Positions 8,051 to 17,235 are shown, counted from the first letter of the stretch. The stretch is DNA of 64,000 nucleotides from Lachnospiraceae bacterium G11 (GCA_900103495.1 FMWZ01000011.1:1-64000); one strand, 5' to 3'. The notes: a model not told the origin generated them from the letters alone. Program-made: numbers and translations.

Positions 8051-8956
8051 ATGACAACTGTAATTGGAGTTAGATTTCGTACTGCGGGCAAAATTTATTT
8101 CTTCAACCCGCTTAATTTCCCCATAAAAAAAGGTGACAACGTAATAGTTGAGACAGCAAGAGGTATCGAGTTCGGTACCGTTGTTGGTGACCCTAAAGAG
8201 GTTCCTGACGATAAGGTTATCCAGCCCTTAAAGCCTGTTATCAGAATTGCCAATGAGAAGGATATTGAACAGGAGAAAAACAACAAGGTAAAAGAGAAGG
8301 ATGCTTTCAAGATTTGCCTTGAAAAGATAAAAAAGCATGGTCTTGAGATGAAACTCATCGACGCCGAATACACCTTTGACAACAACAAGGTTCTTTTCTA
8401 CTTTACCGCTGACGGCAGAATCGATTTCCGTGAGCTGGTAAAAGATCTGGCTGCGGTGTTTAAGACACGTATCGAGCTGCGCCAGATAGGTGTAAGAGAT
8501 GAGACCAAGATTCTTGGAGGAATCGGTATCTGTGGCAGACCCCTTTGCTGCCATACCCACCTTTCTGAGTTCATCCCTGTATCCATCAAGATGGCTAAAG
8601 AGCAGAATCTCTCTCTTAACCCCACAAAGATTTCCGGTGTATGCGGAAGGCTTATGTGCTGCTTAAAGCATGAGCAGGATACATACGAAGACCTTAACAG
8701 AAGACTTCCGGGTGTAGGTGATTTCGTAACCACCGATGATGGACTTAAGGGAACCGTAGCCAGCGTAAATGTATTAAGACAGCTGGTAAAGGTTGTGGTG
8801 GAAGAGAACGACGAGAAGGAAATCCACGAGTACAAGGCTGAACAGCTTAAGTTTAAGAGACGCCATAACAAGAATAACAAGAATGATTTAAGCGCCGAGG
8901 AATTAAAGGAGCTTAAGAAGTTAGAGAGTGACGAAGGGAACTCCAACCTGGAATGA
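8051..8956 (+). CDS. ricT: PSP1-domain protein RicT (YaaT)
   Basis: A 301-residue cytoplasmic protein with the PSP1 domain in its N-terminal two thirds. Two cysteine clusters, GICGRPLCCHTHL (~159-171) and GVCGRLMCCLKHE (~198-210), match the residues that in B. subtilis RicT bind an iron-sulfur cluster. RicT works with YlbF (RicF) and YmcA (RicA) to stimulate RNase Y processing of mRNAs and to affect phosphorelay and competence. A YlbF-family protein is encoded at 40158-40502. The C-terminal tail is very rich in Lys/Asn/Glu. Its stop overlaps the next start by four bases (ATGA). Confidence 0.93.
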   Translation: MTTVIGVRFRTAGKIYFFNPLNFPIKKGDNVIVETARGIEFGTVVGDPKEVPDDKVIQPLKPVIRIANEKDIEQEKNNKVKEKDAFKICLEKIKKHGLEMKLIDAEYTFDNNKVLFYFTADGRIDFRELVKDLAAVFKTRIELRQIGVRDETKILGGIGICGRPLCCHTHLSEFIPVSIKMAKEQNLSLNPTKISGVCGRLMCCLKHEQDTYEDLNRRLPGVGDFVTTDDGLKGTVASVNVLRQLVKVVVEENDEKEIHEYKAEQLKFKRRHNKNNKNDLSAEELKELKKLESDEGNSNLE

Positions 8957-9696
8957 TCAGAGAACCTGAACTAAAAGAAAATGAACGGGTCGACGACTTG
9001 GAGAGAAACGGATACCGAATCATACAGAATCCTGACAGGTTCTGTTTCGGCATGGATGCGGTTCTCTTGGCGGGCTTTGCGGCTGCCAAGGAAACAGACA
9101 GGATACTTGATCTGGGAACGGGAACGGGTATCATTCCGATTCTTATGGAGGCAAGATACAAAGCCACCTTACTGACCGGTTTGGAGATTCAGGAAGAAAG
9201 CGCCGATATGGCAAGACGTAGTGTTGCGCTTAACAACCTTTCGGACAAAATAGAAATTGTAACCGGAGATATTAAGGAGGCAGACGCGTTGTTTACGGCT
9301 GCTTCTTTTGATGTAATAACATCGAATCCGCCCTACATGATAGGACAGCATGGGCTTACAAACCCACAATCTGCCAAGGCTATAGCAAGGCATGAGATTG
9401 AGTGCACCTTTGACGATGTGGCAAGGGTGACGGGAAAGCTATTAAAGCCCGGCGGAAAGTTTTATCTGGTTCACAGGCCCTTCAGGCTTGCGGAGATTTT
9501 TGCTACACTGCAGAAATACAAGCTTGAGCCCAAGAGAATGAGACTTGTATATCCCTTTGTGGATAAGGAACCTAACATGGTTCTTATTGAGGCAGTCAGA
9601 GGAGGCAATTCTCGTATGACTGTGGAAAAACCGTTGATAATCTACGATGCACCTAACGTGTACAACCCTGAGATAAGGTCGATTTACGGATACTAA
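8953..9696 (+). CDS. trmN6: tRNA1(Val) (adenine(37)-N6)-methyltransferase
   Basis: A 247-residue class I SAM-dependent methyltransferase. The SAM loop is ILDLGTGTGIIPILM (~54-68) and the catalytic amino-methylation motif is NPPY at 125-128. The N-terminal NGYRIIQNPDRFCFGMDAVLLA is the family signature of YfiC/YabB proteins, which make m6A at A37 of tRNA-Val. The four-base overlap with ricT and the following rsmI reproduce the B. subtilis yaaT-yabB-yabC order (yabA missing here). Confidence 0.9.
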   Translation: MIREPELKENERVDDLERNGYRIIQNPDRFCFGMDAVLLAGFAAAKETDRILDLGTGTGIIPILMEARYKATLLTGLEIQEESADMARRSVALNNLSDKIEIVTGDIKEADALFTAASFDVITSNPPYMIGQHGLTNPQSAKAIARHEIECTFDDVARVTGKLLKPGGKFYLVHRPFRLAEIFATLQKYKLEPKRMRLVYPFVDKEPNMVLIEAVRGGNSRMTVEKPLIIYDAPNVYNPEIRSIYGY

Positions 9697-9708
9697 AGAG
9701 GGAAGAAA

Positions 9709-10557
9709 ATGGCAGGAATGCTGTATCTTTGTGCGACCCCCATAGGAAATCTTAAGGATATGTCGCCAAGAGTCATTGAGACTTTGAACAGTGTTGATAT
9801 TATTGCTGCGGAGGATACCCGAAACAGCATTCATTTGCTTACCCATTTTGACATTCATACTCCCATGACAAGTTACCATGAGTACAATAAGGTTGAGAAG
9901 GCCGACGAACTTGTGGCAAGGATGCTTAAGGGAGAAAATGTGGCACTTATTACCGATGCGGGGACTCCTGCAATATCTGATCCCGGCGAGGTACTTGTCA
10001 AGAAATGCCAGGAAGCGGGGATTACCGTTACATCCCTTCCGGGGCCCGCTGCTTTGATAGTTGCCCTTACTTTATCAGGCCTTCCTACAAGAAGGTTTTG
10101 CTTTGAGGCTTTCCTTCCCTATGAGAAGAAAGAGCGAAAGCCAATTTTAGAGGAACTGGTTAATGAGACCAGAACCATCATAATCTACGAAGCCCCCCAC
10201 AGACTGGTTAAGACCTTAGAGGAGCTTAAAGAGGTTCTCGGAAACAGAAAGATAACAATCTGCAGAGAACTTACCAAGAAATTTGAGACGATACTGCCTA
10301 CCACTTTTGAGGAGGCTTTATCCATATATGAAAAGGAAGAACCAAGAGGAGAGTATGTGCTTGTAATCGAAGGCAAGTCCTTCGAAGAAAAACAAAAAGA
10401 GGCTCAGGCGTCGTGGGGATCTATGAGCATCGAAGAACACATGCGCTTTTATGAAGACACCGGAATAGACCATAAGGAAGCAATGAAACTTGTGGCAAGA
10501 GATCGTGGTGTCGGTAAAAGAGAGATTTACAAAAGCTTGCTGGAAAACGGCGAGTAG
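9709..10557 (+). CDS. rsmI: 16S rRNA (cytidine(1402)-2'-O)-methyltransferase
   Basis: A 282-residue tetrapyrrole-methylase-fold enzyme that puts a ribose methyl on C1402 of 16S rRNA. Visible family blocks are LCATPIGNLKDMSPR at the N-terminus, AAEDTRNS, LITDAGTPAISDPG (~82-95) and LPGPAALIVAL. The C-terminal ~50 residues form the usual small helical tail. It starts 12 bases after trmN6 with SD AGAGGG. Confidence 0.95.
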   Translation: MAGMLYLCATPIGNLKDMSPRVIETLNSVDIIAAEDTRNSIHLLTHFDIHTPMTSYHEYNKVEKADELVARMLKGENVALITDAGTPAISDPGEVLVKKCQEAGITVTSLPGPAALIVALTLSGLPTRRFCFEAFLPYEKKERKPILEELVNETRTIIIYEAPHRLVKTLEELKEVLGNRKITICRELTKKFETILPTTFEEALSIYEKEEPRGEYVLVIEGKSFEEKQKEAQASWGSMSIEEHMRFYEDTGIDHKEAMKLVARDRGVGKREIYKSLLENGE

Positions 10558-10570
10558 AAAAGAGGGTTAT

Positions 10571-12442
10571 ATGTTTGTGTTAAAAGACGACGCAAAGAAA
10601 TTTGAGAAGGGGGCTTTGGAGCTGCTTAAAAGCTACAACCTGCCCGACGTGGTGGAGGAAATTACGGTTTCTTTTGAGAAGGCCGAGGCAGACGAGGTTA
10701 CTCTTAGCTTTGACGGAAAGAATGCGGTAATTAAGGGAACAATCCCTGCAAACTTCTACAGGATGCTTTGCACCCTGGCAACTCACCTTTCAAAGAGTGG
10801 TGAACCTTTGGAGGTAAAGGAGAGCTTTAGTTTTTCCCTGTTCGGAAATATGATAGACTGTTCCAGAAACAGTGTCCTCACTGTGGAAGCAGTCAAGAAG
10901 TATATAAGATATCTGGCATCCTTCGGAATGAACATGATGATGCTTTATACCGAGGATACCTATGAAGTAGAAAATTATCCCTATTTTGGTGCCTACAGAG
11001 GAAGATATACCAAAGAAGAACTTAAAGAGATAGATGACTATGCCGACATGTTTGGAATCGAGGTAATTCCCTGTATCCAGACTTTGGCTCATCTTAAGAC
11101 AGCACTTAGATGGCCGGTTTTTGATTCCATTTCAGATACTGACGATATCCTGTTGGTTGGCAATGAAGATACCTATAAATTTGTTGAGGCCGAGATTAAG
11201 GCCATCAGCTCATGCTTAAGAAGCAAGAGAGTCCATGTGGGTATGGATGAAGCTCAGAGACTGGGACTTGGAAGCTACCTTCACAAGAATGGATACAGAC
11301 CTCAGCAGGAAATTATTCTGGAGCATCTTACAAGAGTTCAAAAGATTTGTGAGAGCATGGGTCTTGAAACCATCATATGGTCCGACATGTTCTTTAGAGT
11401 TCTGTCACCTACAGGCGGATATTATCAGATTCCTGAGGGTGTTGACACCTTCCCCTTTGATTTTTCAAAGAAGTGTCATCTGACCTACTGGGATTACTAC
11501 CATAATGATTACGAGCACTATAAGAGATTCCTTTCCCTCCACTTGGATGCGGACAAGGACTGCTACTTTGCGGGAGGCGGCTGGACCTGGAACGGACTTT
11601 GCCCCAGCTTTGACAAGGCTTTCATAACATCAAAGCCCGGAGTTAAGGCAGCAAAGGCAGTTGGAGTACCCAATGTGTTCTGTACCATGTGGCAGGACAA
11701 TGGAGCTGAAACCAGCCAGAGCGCGGGAATCCCTTCAGTTTTATATTTTGCTGAACTGGGATACGCAGACTCAGATGTAGATATGGACGTTTTTTCCGAC
11801 AAGCTTTTGTTCCTTACAGGACTTCCCTTCGAATCCTATAAGCTCATGGGCGAGATGGACAATGTGCCCGGAAGAAGAGACGATAGACCTGAGGTAACAA
11901 CCACCAAATATGCCCTTTACCAGGATCCCATGATTGGTCTTTATGATGCCCACATAAGAGGAACTCATCTTACAGAGCACTATACAAAGCTTGCCAAGGC
12001 TTTTGAGAATCTTAAGTATAAGAACAAGCTTACTCAGTACTATGAGGAGCTGGCCAAGGCTTTGACCATAAAGGCTGAGCTTGGCATAAATCTTACAGAT
12101 GCTTATAAGGCAGGAGACAAAGAGCGACTTGAGAAGCTGGCAGGTGAAGATATCCCGCTTTGCATAGAGCATCTGGAGAAAGCAAGAGAATTAAGGGAAG
12201 AGATTTGGCTTTCCGAATCCAAGCCCTTTGGATTTGAAATAATAGATATAAGATTTAATGGCGTAATCGGAAGACTCTGCTACGCCAACAGAAGAATAAA
12301 CGACTATATCGAGGGAGAAACAGACAGGCTTTTAGAGCTGGAGGAGGAGAGAATTTACGCTAATCCTTACTGCAAGGATGAGCCCCTCTACGTAAACCAG
12401 TGGGATAAGATTGCCTCTGCCTGCTCTTTCGTAGGAGTCTAG
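10571..12442 (+). CDS. glycoside hydrolase family 20 beta-N-acetylhexosaminidase
   Basis: A 623-residue protein without a signal peptide, so probably cytoplasmic. Residues ~1-85 form a GH20 domain-2-like alpha/beta region, and ~90-420 the catalytic (beta/alpha)8 barrel with the catalytic Asp-Glu pair in VHVGMDEA (D226-E227). Family members release terminal GlcNAc or GalNAc. Aromatic residues expected in the pocket are visible (IIWSDMFF, LTYWDYY, WTWNG). The C-terminal ~200 residues are helical. The start at 10571 has SD AGAGGG; a longer in-frame ORF would run back into rsmI and is rejected. It sits 13 bases after rsmI, an unusual neighbour, and may be part of the same transcript. Confidence 0.87.
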   Translation: MFVLKDDAKKFEKGALELLKSYNLPDVVEEITVSFEKAEADEVTLSFDGKNAVIKGTIPANFYRMLCTLATHLSKSGEPLEVKESFSFSLFGNMIDCSRNSVLTVEAVKKYIRYLASFGMNMMMLYTEDTYEVENYPYFGAYRGRYTKEELKEIDDYADMFGIEVIPCIQTLAHLKTALRWPVFDSISDTDDILLVGNEDTYKFVEAEIKAISSCLRSKRVHVGMDEAQRLGLGSYLHKNGYRPQQEIILEHLTRVQKICESMGLETIIWSDMFFRVLSPTGGYYQIPEGVDTFPFDFSKKCHLTYWDYYHNDYEHYKRFLSLHLDADKDCYFAGGGWTWNGLCPSFDKAFITSKPGVKAAKAVGVPNVFCTMWQDNGAETSQSAGIPSVLYFAELGYADSDVDMDVFSDKLLFLTGLPFESYKLMGEMDNVPGRRDDRPEVTTTKYALYQDPMIGLYDAHIRGTHLTEHYTKLAKAFENLKYKNKLTQYYEELAKALTIKAELGINLTDAYKAGDKERLEKLAGEDIPLCIEHLEKARELREEIWLSESKPFGFEIIDIRFNGVIGRLCYANRRINDYIEGETDRLLELEEERIYANPYCKDEPLYVNQWDKIASACSFVGV

Positions 12443-12458
12443 ATAGGATAGGAAGAAT

Positions 12459-13313
12459 ATGATTAGCGAATTACTGAAACAGAAAGAAACAATGTCTTTT
12501 GAGATGTATCCCCCCAAGAAGGAGGATGAGTTCGAAAAGGCCTTTGAAGTTGCAAAGAAGCTTGGAGATTTAAAGCCCGACTATATTTCCGTAACATACG
12601 GTGCAGGCGGAAGCAAGTCCAAGAAAACTGTGGAGATTACCTCCTTCATTCAAAATGAACTTCACATCGAGGCCCTTGCTCACCTTACCTGCGTGGGAAA
12701 CAGCAAGAAGGATATCGACGAGATAGTGGAAAGCTTTAAGGCTGAGGGAATCAATCAGGTTCTGGCCCTTCGCGGTGACAGACCCCGTGATATGTCTGAC
12801 GAGCAGTTTAACTCAAGAGAGTTAATTCATGCCTCTGACCTTATTACATACCTTAAGTCCACCACGGATTTTTCCTGTGCGGGAGCATGCTATCCCGAGA
12901 AGCATTTCGAATGTTTCAGTAAGGAAACGGATGTTGCAAACTTAAAGCTTAAACAGGATGCGGGAGCTGAATATTTCATTTCCCAGCTTTTCCTTGATAA
13001 TGATTATTACTATGACTTCCTTGACAGGGCAGCCAGAAAAGGAATTACCGTGCCTATATGCGCGGGAATCATGCCTGTTATCTCGGCTAACCAGCTTGGA
13101 ACTACAGTATCACTCTCAGGTTCATCCATACCCAAGGCTTTCTCTGATCTGATTGCAAAATACGGAGATAATGCCGACGATATGAGAAAGGCCGGAATTG
13201 ATTATGCGGCTCGCCAGATTATAGATTTAAGACAAAACGGTGTTAAACACATTCACCTTTACTGCATGAATCGACCCAAGATGACTGCAGAAATCCTGGA
13301 AGCCATTAAATAG
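12459..13313 (+). CDS. metF: methylenetetrahydrofolate reductase [NAD(P)H]
   Basis: A 284-residue TIM-barrel flavoenzyme that reduces 5,10-methylene-THF to 5-methyl-THF, feeding methionine synthesis. Conserved blocks are SFEMYPPKK (FEFFPPK equivalent, residues ~10-18), SVTYGAGGS, the catalytic/folate segment ALRGDRP, and AGIMPV near 203-208. Length is normal for bacterial MetF. It follows the GH20 gene by 16 bases and precedes an aminotransferase by 13 bases. Confidence 0.95.
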   Translation: MISELLKQKETMSFEMYPPKKEDEFEKAFEVAKKLGDLKPDYISVTYGAGGSKSKKTVEITSFIQNELHIEALAHLTCVGNSKKDIDEIVESFKAEGINQVLALRGDRPRDMSDEQFNSRELIHASDLITYLKSTTDFSCAGACYPEKHFECFSKETDVANLKLKQDAGAEYFISQLFLDNDYYYDFLDRAARKGITVPICAGIMPVISANQLGTTVSLSGSSIPKAFSDLIAKYGDNADDMRKAGIDYAARQIIDLRQNGVKHIHLYCMNRPKMTAEILEAIK

Positions 13314-13326
13314 AAGGAGTAAAAAA

Positions 13327-14520
13327 ATGCTTAATCAGAAATATGTGGATATGCTGTCTAAGAAATCCGTTATCAGACAGCTTTCAGAGTTTGCAACAGC
13401 CAGAGGAAAAGAAATCGGATACGAGAATGTTTTCGATTACAGTCTCGGAAATCCTTCTGTTCCCGTGGCACCTGAGTTTACAGAGGGCTTAATTGAGCTT
13501 CTTGCAAAGGAAGATCCCATGAAGCTTCACGGATACAGCCCCAGCCTTGGAATACCTGAGGTTAAGGAAGCCATTGCCGCATCATTAAAGGAGCGCTTCG
13601 GACTTCCCTACACAGCAGATTGTATTTTTCCTACATCTGCAGCGGCAGCAGCAATCGCTCATGCAGTAAGATGTGTAACTGTACCCGGTGATGAGGTTCT
13701 TACCTTTGCACCCTATTTCCCTGAATATAATCCTTATATCAATGATTCGGGAGCAGTGCTTAAGGTTGTGCCCCCTCAGACAGAGGATTTTCAGATTAAC
13801 TTTGATGAGTTCCTTAGGATGCTTAATCCTAAGACCATGGCGGTTCTTATCAATACACCCAACAACCCCACCGGTATCGCATATTCTGATGCGACTCTTA
13901 AGAAGCTTGCAAAGATTCTTAGCGAGAAACAGGAAGAATACGGACATGACATCTTCCTTATCTCAGATGAACCTTACAGAGAGATTGTTTTTGATGGAGC
14001 AAAGTGCGTAAGTGCTTCCACTTATTACGACAACTCCATTATGTGCTATTCTTTCTCCAAGTCATTATCACTTCCCGGAGAAAGAATCGGATACATTGCA
14101 GTTAACCCTAATTGCAAGGATGCTGCCAAGATGGTTAACATGTGTGGCCAGATTTCAAGAGGAATCGGACATAACTGCCCCACATCCCTTCTTCAGCTTG
14201 GGATTGCAAGGGTTCTTGACAAGACTTCAGACTTATCGGTATATGAGACCAACATGAATCTTATTTACAATGAACTTATAGATTTGGAATTCACTGTTGT
14301 AAAACCCGGCGGAACCTTCTATATCTTCCCCAAGGCATTGGAAGATGATGCCAAGGTATTCTGTGAGAAGGCCCTTAAATATGACCTTATTCTGGTGCCT
14401 GCCGATTCCTTCGGATGCCCCGGATATTTCAGAATGGCATATTGTATAGATACTGAGAAGGTTAAACGTTCATTGCCTGCTTTGAGGAAATTTGTAGAGA
14501 CAGAATATCCCAACAGATAG
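13327..14520 (+). CDS. pyridoxal-phosphate aminotransferase, class I/II (aspartate aminotransferase-like)
   Basis: A 397-residue fold-type I PLP enzyme. The Lys that binds PLP lies in YSFSKSLSLPGERIGY (~240-255); the NTPNNPTG motif (~178-185) and SDEPYREIVFDG follow the aspartate aminotransferase pattern. The amino-acid substrate cannot be assigned. AGGAGT lies before the ATG. It is the last gene of the run that begins with yaaR. Confidence 0.9.
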   Translation: MLNQKYVDMLSKKSVIRQLSEFATARGKEIGYENVFDYSLGNPSVPVAPEFTEGLIELLAKEDPMKLHGYSPSLGIPEVKEAIAASLKERFGLPYTADCIFPTSAAAAAIAHAVRCVTVPGDEVLTFAPYFPEYNPYINDSGAVLKVVPPQTEDFQINFDEFLRMLNPKTMAVLINTPNNPTGIAYSDATLKKLAKILSEKQEEYGHDIFLISDEPYREIVFDGAKCVSASTYYDNSIMCYSFSKSLSLPGERIGYIAVNPNCKDAAKMVNMCGQISRGIGHNCPTSLLQLGIARVLDKTSDLSVYETNMNLIYNELIDLEFTVVKPGGTFYIFPKALEDDAKVFCEKALKYDLILVPADSFGCPGYFRMAYCIDTEKVKRSLPALRKFVETEYPNR

Positions 14521-14561
14521 TCTGATAATTTGAACAATTAAGATTACATAACTTTTGTTGT

Positions 14562-14590
14562 TTGACTTTTTCGCTGTGATAGAGTAAACT
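14562..14590 (+). promoter_or_regulatory. sigma-A promoter of the DUF6465 gene
   Basis: TTGACT (14562-14567), 17 bases, TAAACT (14585-14590). About 90 bases of leader separate it from the start codon, with a small CTATGTCATAG dyad inside. The region 14521-14680 holds nothing else. Confidence 0.7.
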
Positions 14591-14680
14591 TCTATGTCAT
14601 AGAGGGTTTTTATTTGCAGATGCAGATAGTTATTAGGGTCTGCTAATTACTAGAATACTTTTTATGAAAGGAAATAGGAC

Positions 14681-15193
14681 ATGGCAACTAAGACAACAGC
14701 AAAACCTAAGGCAACCTTAAAGAAGGTTGAAACAGCAGTTAAAGAGACAGCAACAGCTACAAAGGAAGCAGTTAAGGATACTGTTAAAGCAGCTGAGAAG
14801 AAAGTTGAGAAGACTGTTAAGGCAGCTGAAAAGACTGTAAAGACTGCAGCTAAGAAGGCACCCGCTAAGAAAGAGGCAGCTAAGAAGACTGTAGCTAAGA
14901 CAGCAACCAAGGTAGCAACCAAAGCAGCAACAGCAACAAAGGCAGCAGCCAAGAAGGCTGAGACCAAAGTAGCAGAAGCTAAGAAGACTGAGCTTAAAGT
15001 AAGCCAGCACGTTCAGTTCTCCGGCAAGAGCTACTCAACAGACGATCTTGTAAAGATTGCAAAGGACGTTTGGAAGTATGACATGAAGAAGAAAGTTGAT
15101 GATATCAAGTCAATCAACCTTTATGTTAAACCTGAAGAATCTCAGGTATACTTCGTTGTTAACGATAAGGAAGCAGGAAGCTTCGTAATTTAG
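14681..15193 (+). CDS. Lys/Ala-rich histone H1-like protein with C-terminal DUF6465 domain
   Basis: A 170-residue cytoplasmic protein. Residues ~1-100 are almost only Lys, Ala, Thr, Val and Glu in irregular AAKK/TVK repeats, like the tails of histone H1 or bacterial H1-like proteins, so DNA or RNA binding is plausible. Residues ~107-170 are a compact domain (FSGKSYSTDDLVKIAKD ... INLYVKPEESQVYFVVND) typical of DUF6465, widespread in Lachnospiraceae. Function is not established. It has its own strong promoter, SD AAAGGAAATAGG and a terminator, and its optimal codon use suggests high expression. Confidence 0.85.
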   Translation: MATKTTAKPKATLKKVETAVKETATATKEAVKDTVKAAEKKVEKTVKAAEKTVKTAAKKAPAKKEAAKKTVAKTATKVATKAATATKAAAKKAETKVAEAKKTELKVSQHVQFSGKSYSTDDLVKIAKDVWKYDMKKKVDDIKSINLYVKPEESQVYFVVNDKEAGSFVI

Positions 15194-15228
15194 GGATGGT
15201 TATTACATATTAGAGAAGGTTTTATATG

Positions 15229-15265
15229 AAACTCCCGTGGTGATTTCGCCATGGGAGTTTTAGCA
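15229..15265 (+). terminator. intrinsic terminator after the DUF6465 gene
   Basis: AAACTCCCGTGG and CCATGGGAGTTT form a 12-bp stem (one G-U pair) with an 8-base loop, followed by TTAGC. It may also serve the convergent CAT-like gene. Confidence 0.75.
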
Positions 15266-15291
15266 TGTAAAATCAGAAGTCACAGAATTAG

Positions 15292-15942
15292 CTAGCGCTC
15301 TACGAAAGCCTTAATTTCGTTCTCCAAAAGGCGGAACACATTCGCAACAAGATAGCCATCAGCAATGGCATGATTTAGGCGAACTGTTACAGGCATAACA
15401 AGTCTGCCATTTTCATCTCTGTACTTTCCCCAATTGATGATTGGTGCAAAAAATAAGTGTCCATCGGGCAGTTCAATATTTAAAGAGTCATAAGAGAGCC
15501 ACGAAATATACGAAGCATCAAACCAGTTAGGGTGGTTAATCATATCTAAGCCGTATTCTCTTGTTTTCTTTGCCGCCTCCAGGTCTCGCAGAGCATCAGC
15601 GTAGAACTTTTCATAGTCCTCATTATATTCTGTGTACACCGGTGTACAGGTTTCTGTATCTTCATGAAAGACATACTGTGTCGGATTGATTACGTCATAG
15701 CAGATCAATTCGTCTGTCTGCCAAAGATATCCCATCCTGTAATCTTCGCGGGAATTCAACACCTTTGTGAGAATATACAAAAAGTTAAGATAAAACTTTG
15801 TCCCGGTCTTTTTAGAATAGGATACAAGATCCGTTACATCTATTCTCGCCGTCATGGAAGTTGAGCATTTACAGTCTTCCGAAAAGTGGCGGAACACGCC
15901 CTTTCTATAATATGTTTCTCTATCGATTACTTTATAATTCAT
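15292..15942 (-). CDS. chloramphenicol acetyltransferase-like (CAT type A) acetyltransferase
   Basis: A 216-residue protein of standard CAT length. The trimer-fold signature is complete: N-terminal YYRKGVFRHF (usual W-x-R-x-x-x-F-x-F region), YLWQTDE, and the catalytic-His block VRLNHAIADGYLV near 190-202, where the canonical block is V(x)HHAVCDGYH; the catalytic His is kept but the first His is Asn and the Cys is Ala. These changes are common in uncharacterised CAT paralogues, so real chloramphenicol resistance is uncertain. The start at 15942 has AAGGTG upstream; an earlier in-frame ATG at 15993 lies at the promoter and is rejected. Confidence 0.82.
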   Translation of the reverse strand: MNYKVIDRETYYRKGVFRHFSEDCKCSTSMTARIDVTDLVSYSKKTGTKFYLNFLYILTKVLNSREDYRMGYLWQTDELICYDVINPTQYVFHEDTETCTPVYTEYNEDYEKFYADALRDLEAAKKTREYGLDMINHPNWFDASYISWLSYDSLNIELPDGHLFFAPIINWGKYRDENGRLVMPVTVRLNHAIADGYLVANVFRLLENEIKAFVER

Positions 15943-15970
15943 TTTAAAAACACCTTTCCCTTCTAAAAGT

Positions 15971-15998
15971 ATGATATCACGCATCGACATCAATACAA
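15971..15998 (-). promoter_or_regulatory. possible promoter of the CAT-like gene
   Basis: Read on the minus strand, TTGTAT (15998-15993), a 16-base spacer and TATCAT (15976-15971). It lies about 30 bases from the start codon. Confidence 0.4.
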
Positions 15999-16067
15999 AT
16001 TATAATTCTTTCTAAGATTGCTTTATAAAATAAATCACTGTATATATATTGTTTTACACATATCTAA

Positions 16068-16100
16068 AGGAGCTTCAGCCATCACTGAGCTGAAGCTCCT
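16068..16100 (-). terminator. strong hairpin after the AraC-family gene
   Basis: AGGAGCTTCAGC and GCTGAAGCTCCT form a perfect 12-bp stem with a 9-base loop, 34 bases after the AraC-family stop. The minus-strand sequence after it has only a short T run, so it is a terminator-like or 3'-stabilising structure. Confidence 0.65.
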
Positions 16101-16133
16101 ACAAGGGAAGGGCAAATATTCTTTTTTAATGCT

Positions 16134-17024
16134 TTACTTTTTCTTGATGGGAATCCAGAGTTCACAGAACACATCAGGACGTGTGCCGTCAAAGTAAAGT
16201 TCGTAGTCTGTCTGCTCGGAAGCCTCGTAGCCCATCTGAGGCAAAAACTCCTTATAGAACTTAGTCCAGGTCTTAGCGATGCAGTCCCCATCCTCACCTA
16301 CGCAGTCGAAAACCACATATGTGCCGGGGGTCACATCCCAGATGCGGAATCCTTTCTTCTCAAGATCCGCCTGATTAAACGCAGCAGTATCCTCATCGAT
16401 GATGATGCCGATGCCATATTCGAAGGTATCCTTTCCTTCTACGGTGGGACTGCAAAGGCCGTAAAGATCGCGCTTTCCATCCTCTCTTAACATCCAGATG
16501 GGGGAAAGCATCTGCTTACTGTTGCACTCACCCCAGAAGTCTGCCACATCGTGGTTGGCCTCATCATTAATAATTCCGTTGTTAAACTCTCTTACAAGTG
16601 CTATAAATTTCTTTTCTTTTGTCTGAACTATACGATAATCCATACTTTTACCACCTTTCACTGTTAATGTAATTGTAAGCGGATTAAAAAGCGCCAGTTT
16701 GCAAGCTTCTTCTCTGGCCATTTTGGGCGCAACACCATGAAATCTTGTGAAAGCCTTAGTAAAACTTTCCGGTGTCTCGTAGCCATACTTCATAGCCAAA
16801 TCAGTAATCTTGGCATCGGTCTCCACCAACTCTTTCCCCGCCAGAGACAAGCGGCGGTTACGGATATACGCGTTGGCCGTTAAGCCCGTCACGAAACTGA
16901 AAGCCCTGTGAAATTCGTAGCTTGAAGTGTGCACCTGCTTCGCTACGTCTTCATAGTTAATCTCCTCGAGTAGATGTTCTTCCATATACGTGATGGCTTT
17001 TTGTAATGCTTCAATCCATTCCAT
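16134..17024 (-). CDS. AraC family regulator with GyrI-like effector-binding domain
   Basis: A 296-residue regulator. Residues ~5-105 hold two helix-turn-helix motifs of the AraC/XylS type (YEDVAKQVHTSSYEFHRAF, then ITDLAMKYGYETPESFTKAF). Residues ~130-296 match the GyrI-like/effector-binding fold (start MDYRIVQTKEKKFIAL), which binds small cationic or hydrophobic drugs in related proteins such as Rob and SbmC. SD CAGGAGGAC precedes the ATG. It stands alone next to the CAT-like gene, so a link to drug response is possible but only inferred. Confidence 0.9.
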   Translation of the reverse strand: MEWIEALQKAITYMEEHLLEEINYEDVAKQVHTSSYEFHRAFSFVTGLTANAYIRNRRLSLAGKELVETDAKITDLAMKYGYETPESFTKAFTRFHGVAPKMAREEACKLALFNPLTITLTVKGGKSMDYRIVQTKEKKFIALVREFNNGIINDEANHDVADFWGECNSKQMLSPIWMLREDGKRDLYGLCSPTVEGKDTFEYGIGIIIDEDTAAFNQADLEKKGFRIWDVTPGTYVVFDCVGEDGDCIAKTWTKFYKEFLPQMGYEASEQTDYELYFDGTRPDVFCELWIPIKKK

Positions 17025-17180
17025 GCTTTTGTCCTCCTGCTTACATGTACATTATGTATGAGATCAGGGAAAGGTACATTTCCTCGTTTGCGAAAAATTG
17101 TCAGGTTGCTTCTATACCCTCAATACATATTTATACTCATAGAAAATTATAGTATATTCTTATAAGAAAGAAAAAACCTA

Positions 17181-17209
17181 TTGACCTTACACTTAACTAT
17201 AATGATAAA
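17181..17209 (+). promoter_or_regulatory. possible promoter of the MerR-family gene
   Basis: TTGACC (17181-17186), 17 bases, GATAAA (17204-17209). A closer TATAAT (17198-17203) sits only 11 bases from the same -35, so the exact -10 is unsure. Confidence 0.4.
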
Positions 17210-17235
17210 ACGGTATCAGAAAGGAGGTATGTGAT

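Noticed and set aside
14662-14967. Hydrophobic-looking ORF on the minus strand
   Set aside because: It is the antisense reading of the Lys/Ala-rich repeats; Lys and Ala codons give Phe, Leu and Cys/Ala in reverse.
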